This document shows, one piece after another, positions 4,650-5,607 of a stretch of 5,607 nt of DNA (position 1 is its first letter; each line of letters starts with the position of its first letter). The stretch lies in the NCBI RefSeq assembly GCF_004138495.1, contig NZ_ML142852.1:275645-281251 (forward strand), read 5' to 3'. The position numbers were made by a program, and so were the translations under genes. The notes under the pieces are model-generated. The model searched no databases. It saw only the letters and a program-made list of their open reading frames with translations, and was not told where the DNA came from. Origin of the DNA: Phytoactinopolyspora endophytica (GTDB lineage: Bacteria; Actinomycetota; Actinomycetes; Jiangellales; Jiangellaceae).

Positions 4650-4880
4650 TCAGCCCGCCTGCATGCCCTGGACGTACGAACTGTCCAGGTACTCGTGAAC
4701 GGCGCTCTCTGGTATACGGAACGACCGGCCGACCTGCACAGCGGGCAGTGTTCCGGCGTGTACGAGCCGGTACACGGTCATCTTGGACACTCTCATTACG
4801 GTCGCCACTTCAGCGACCGTGAGGAAACGCACCTCACCTAGCGGCTGTCCTGGCGTCCCACCCGGTCCGCTCGTCGTCAT
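4650..4880 (-). CDS. Excisionase-family helix-turn-helix DNA-binding protein, 76 aa
   Basis: A single-domain DNA-binding protein of the MerR-like/excisionase helix-turn-helix family. FLTVAEVATVMRVSKMTVYR (19-38) is the helix-turn-helix, followed by LVHAGTLPAVQVGRSFRIP (39-57), the wing with the GRSFRI signature, and a short helix ending in EYLDSSYVQG. The ATG at 4878-4880 is preceded by GGAGGAGCG and starts just before a short Gly/Pro linker; an in-frame ATG at 4943 would add 21 residues with no family character. A weak candidate -10 (TACCAT, 4945-4950) would place the transcript start downstream of that earlier ATG. M. tuberculosis Rv0500A is the positional counterpart. Despite the excisionase name there is no integrase or phage gene nearby, so it is more likely a chromosomal transcription factor or nucleoid-type protein. 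Its target is unknown; the palindromes in the adjacent bS22 leader are possible sites. Confidence 0.92.
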   Translation of the reverse strand: MTTSGPGGTPGQPLGEVRFLTVAEVATVMRVSKMTVYRLVHAGTLPAVQVGRSFRIPESAVHEYLDSSYVQGMQAG

Positions 4881-5006
4881 CGCTCCTCCACCAGGGCACC
4901 GGCGGCGCGTACCTCGCACATCGACAACAGCACCCGTACCCATGATGGTAGTGGCTGATGTGACAGATGGGAAAGGGGAGTGACCATATGGATACAGATG
5001 TGCGGA

Positions 5007-5607
5007 TTAGAAGTTGGGGTCCAGACCGTGGAAGGGGAAGACAGCGGTCCGCGTGGCAAGGATCGCCTGATCCAGCCAGTCCGCAGGATCATAGCCGTCC
5101 TCCCACTCCCGGAAGGCCGCGTCGGCCCCGTCGGTCATACGCACCGGGGGGAGCCCGCAGTCCAGGCTGTTGACGTACGTACGCCAGCTGTCCGGCACCG
5201 AAGTGGCCGGATCGATCGGCCTCCCGGCGGCTATCGCCAGCAGGTGCGTCCACGTCCGCGGAACGACGTCGGCCAGTGCATACCCGCCGCCTCCGGTCGC
5301 GAGCCAACGCCCGTCGCACAGTTCGGCCGCCAGACGCTGAATCGCCACGGCGCCGGCACGCTGCCCGTCGACAGTGAGAGTGAGATGTGCCAACGGGTCC
5401 TCAACATGACTGTCGCATCCATGCTGCGAGACCAGCATTTGCGGTTTCCACGTCCGGACGAGCGGGGGCACGACAGCGTGGAACGCGCGCAGCCATCCGG
5501 CGTCTCCCGTACCCGGTGGCAACGCGACGTTCACCGCGGAGCCTTCCGCGCCCGCGCCACCCACCTCCTCGGGGTAGCCCGTACCGGGAAAGAGCGTCCG
5601 CGGACTC
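5007..5607 (-). CDS. acuC: AcuC-like histone deacetylase-family protein (5' end outside window)
   Basis: The C-terminal 199 residues of a zinc-dependent deacetylase of the AcuC/class I HDAC fold; AcuC in Bacillus deacetylates acetyl-CoA synthetase to reactivate it. The frame is open through the right edge, and the visible part starts SPRTLFPGTGYPEE, ahead of any start codon. Numbering from that first residue: GSAVNVALPPGTGD (22-35) is the conserved segment after the tunnel loop; QHGCDSH (61-67) carries the zinc-ligand aspartate D65, with DPLAHL (70-75) following; TGGGGYAL (104-111) carries the tyrosine (Y109) that stabilises the transition state. The catalytic His pair and remaining zinc ligands would lie upstream, outside the window. 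Stop TAA is at 5007-5009. The helix-turn-helix gene starts 126 bp downstream on the same strand. An acetylpolyamine or other small-molecule deacetylase of the same fold cannot be excluded. Confidence 0.9.
   Translation of the reverse strand, partial: SPRTLFPGTGYPEEVGGAGAEGSAVNVALPPGTGDAGWLRAFHAVVPPLVRTWKPQMLVSQHGCDSHVEDPLAHLTLTVDGQRAGAVAIQRLAAELCDGRWLATGGGGYALADVVPRTWTHLLAIAAGRPIDPATSVPDSWRTYVNSLDCGLPPVRMTDGADAAFREWEDGYDPADWLDQAILATRTAVFPFHGLDPNF

Noticed and set aside
4650..4880. Excisionase-like protein as a sign of a prophage or integrated element
   Set aside because: No integrase, attachment-site repeat or phage gene is present, and the gene sits in a conserved core order next to bS22.
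4506..4995. TATGGATAC shared at 4506-4514 and 4987-4995, upstream of bS22 and the helix-turn-helix gene
   Set aside because: Nine-base matches are expected many times by chance in a window this size, and the two sit at quite different distances from their genes.
1..5607. CRISPR arrays, tRNA, rRNA or toxin-antitoxin genes
   Set aside because: No regularly spaced direct repeats, cloverleaf-like sequence or recognisable toxin/antitoxin pair was seen on either strand.

Overview
The window looks like a chromosomal core segment of a GC-rich mycolic-acid actinobacterium (Mycobacteriales, of the Gordonia/Rhodococcus/Dietzia/Tsukamurella kind). The evidence is the high GC, GTG starts, and a gene order that, from memory, matches the Mycobacterium tuberculosis block Rv0500A - Rv0500B - Rv0501 (galE2) - Rv0502 - Rv0505c (serB1) - Rv0508, which leads to hemA. 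The genus cannot be fixed from the sequence alone.

Right half, all on the minus strand and read from high to low coordinates: an acuC-type deacetylase (cut by the right edge), a small excisionase-type helix-turn-helix protein, the 33-residue ribosomal protein bS22, an atypical SDR-family epimerase-like protein, and a lysophospholipid-type acyltransferase. The last three are closely spaced (48 and 14 bp gaps) and are probably cotranscribed.

Left half: a plus-strand HAD-IB hydrolase with a C-terminal membrane segment converges on the acyltransferase and diverges from a minus-strand glutaredoxin-like gene. Beyond the glutaredoxin lies rex, the NADH/NAD+-sensing repressor, cut by the left edge. 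A near-perfect Rex operator lies upstream of rex, so autoregulation is very likely. hemA is the expected next gene off the left edge.

The least explained content is in the two large intergenic gaps. Each holds one copy of a diverged, structured palindromic repeat (about 748-873 and 2147-2377). Each copy has a long outer inverted repeat, an inner hairpin and a shared 12-nt loop sequence. The arms differ between copies but remain complementary within each copy. Both lie 26-33 nt after a stop codon in the same orientation relative to the upstream gene, so together they bracket the divergent glutaredoxin/HAD pair as inverted copies. The divergent promoter region of that pair also carries a perfect 7-7-7 inverted repeat just upstream of a candidate leaderless -10 box.
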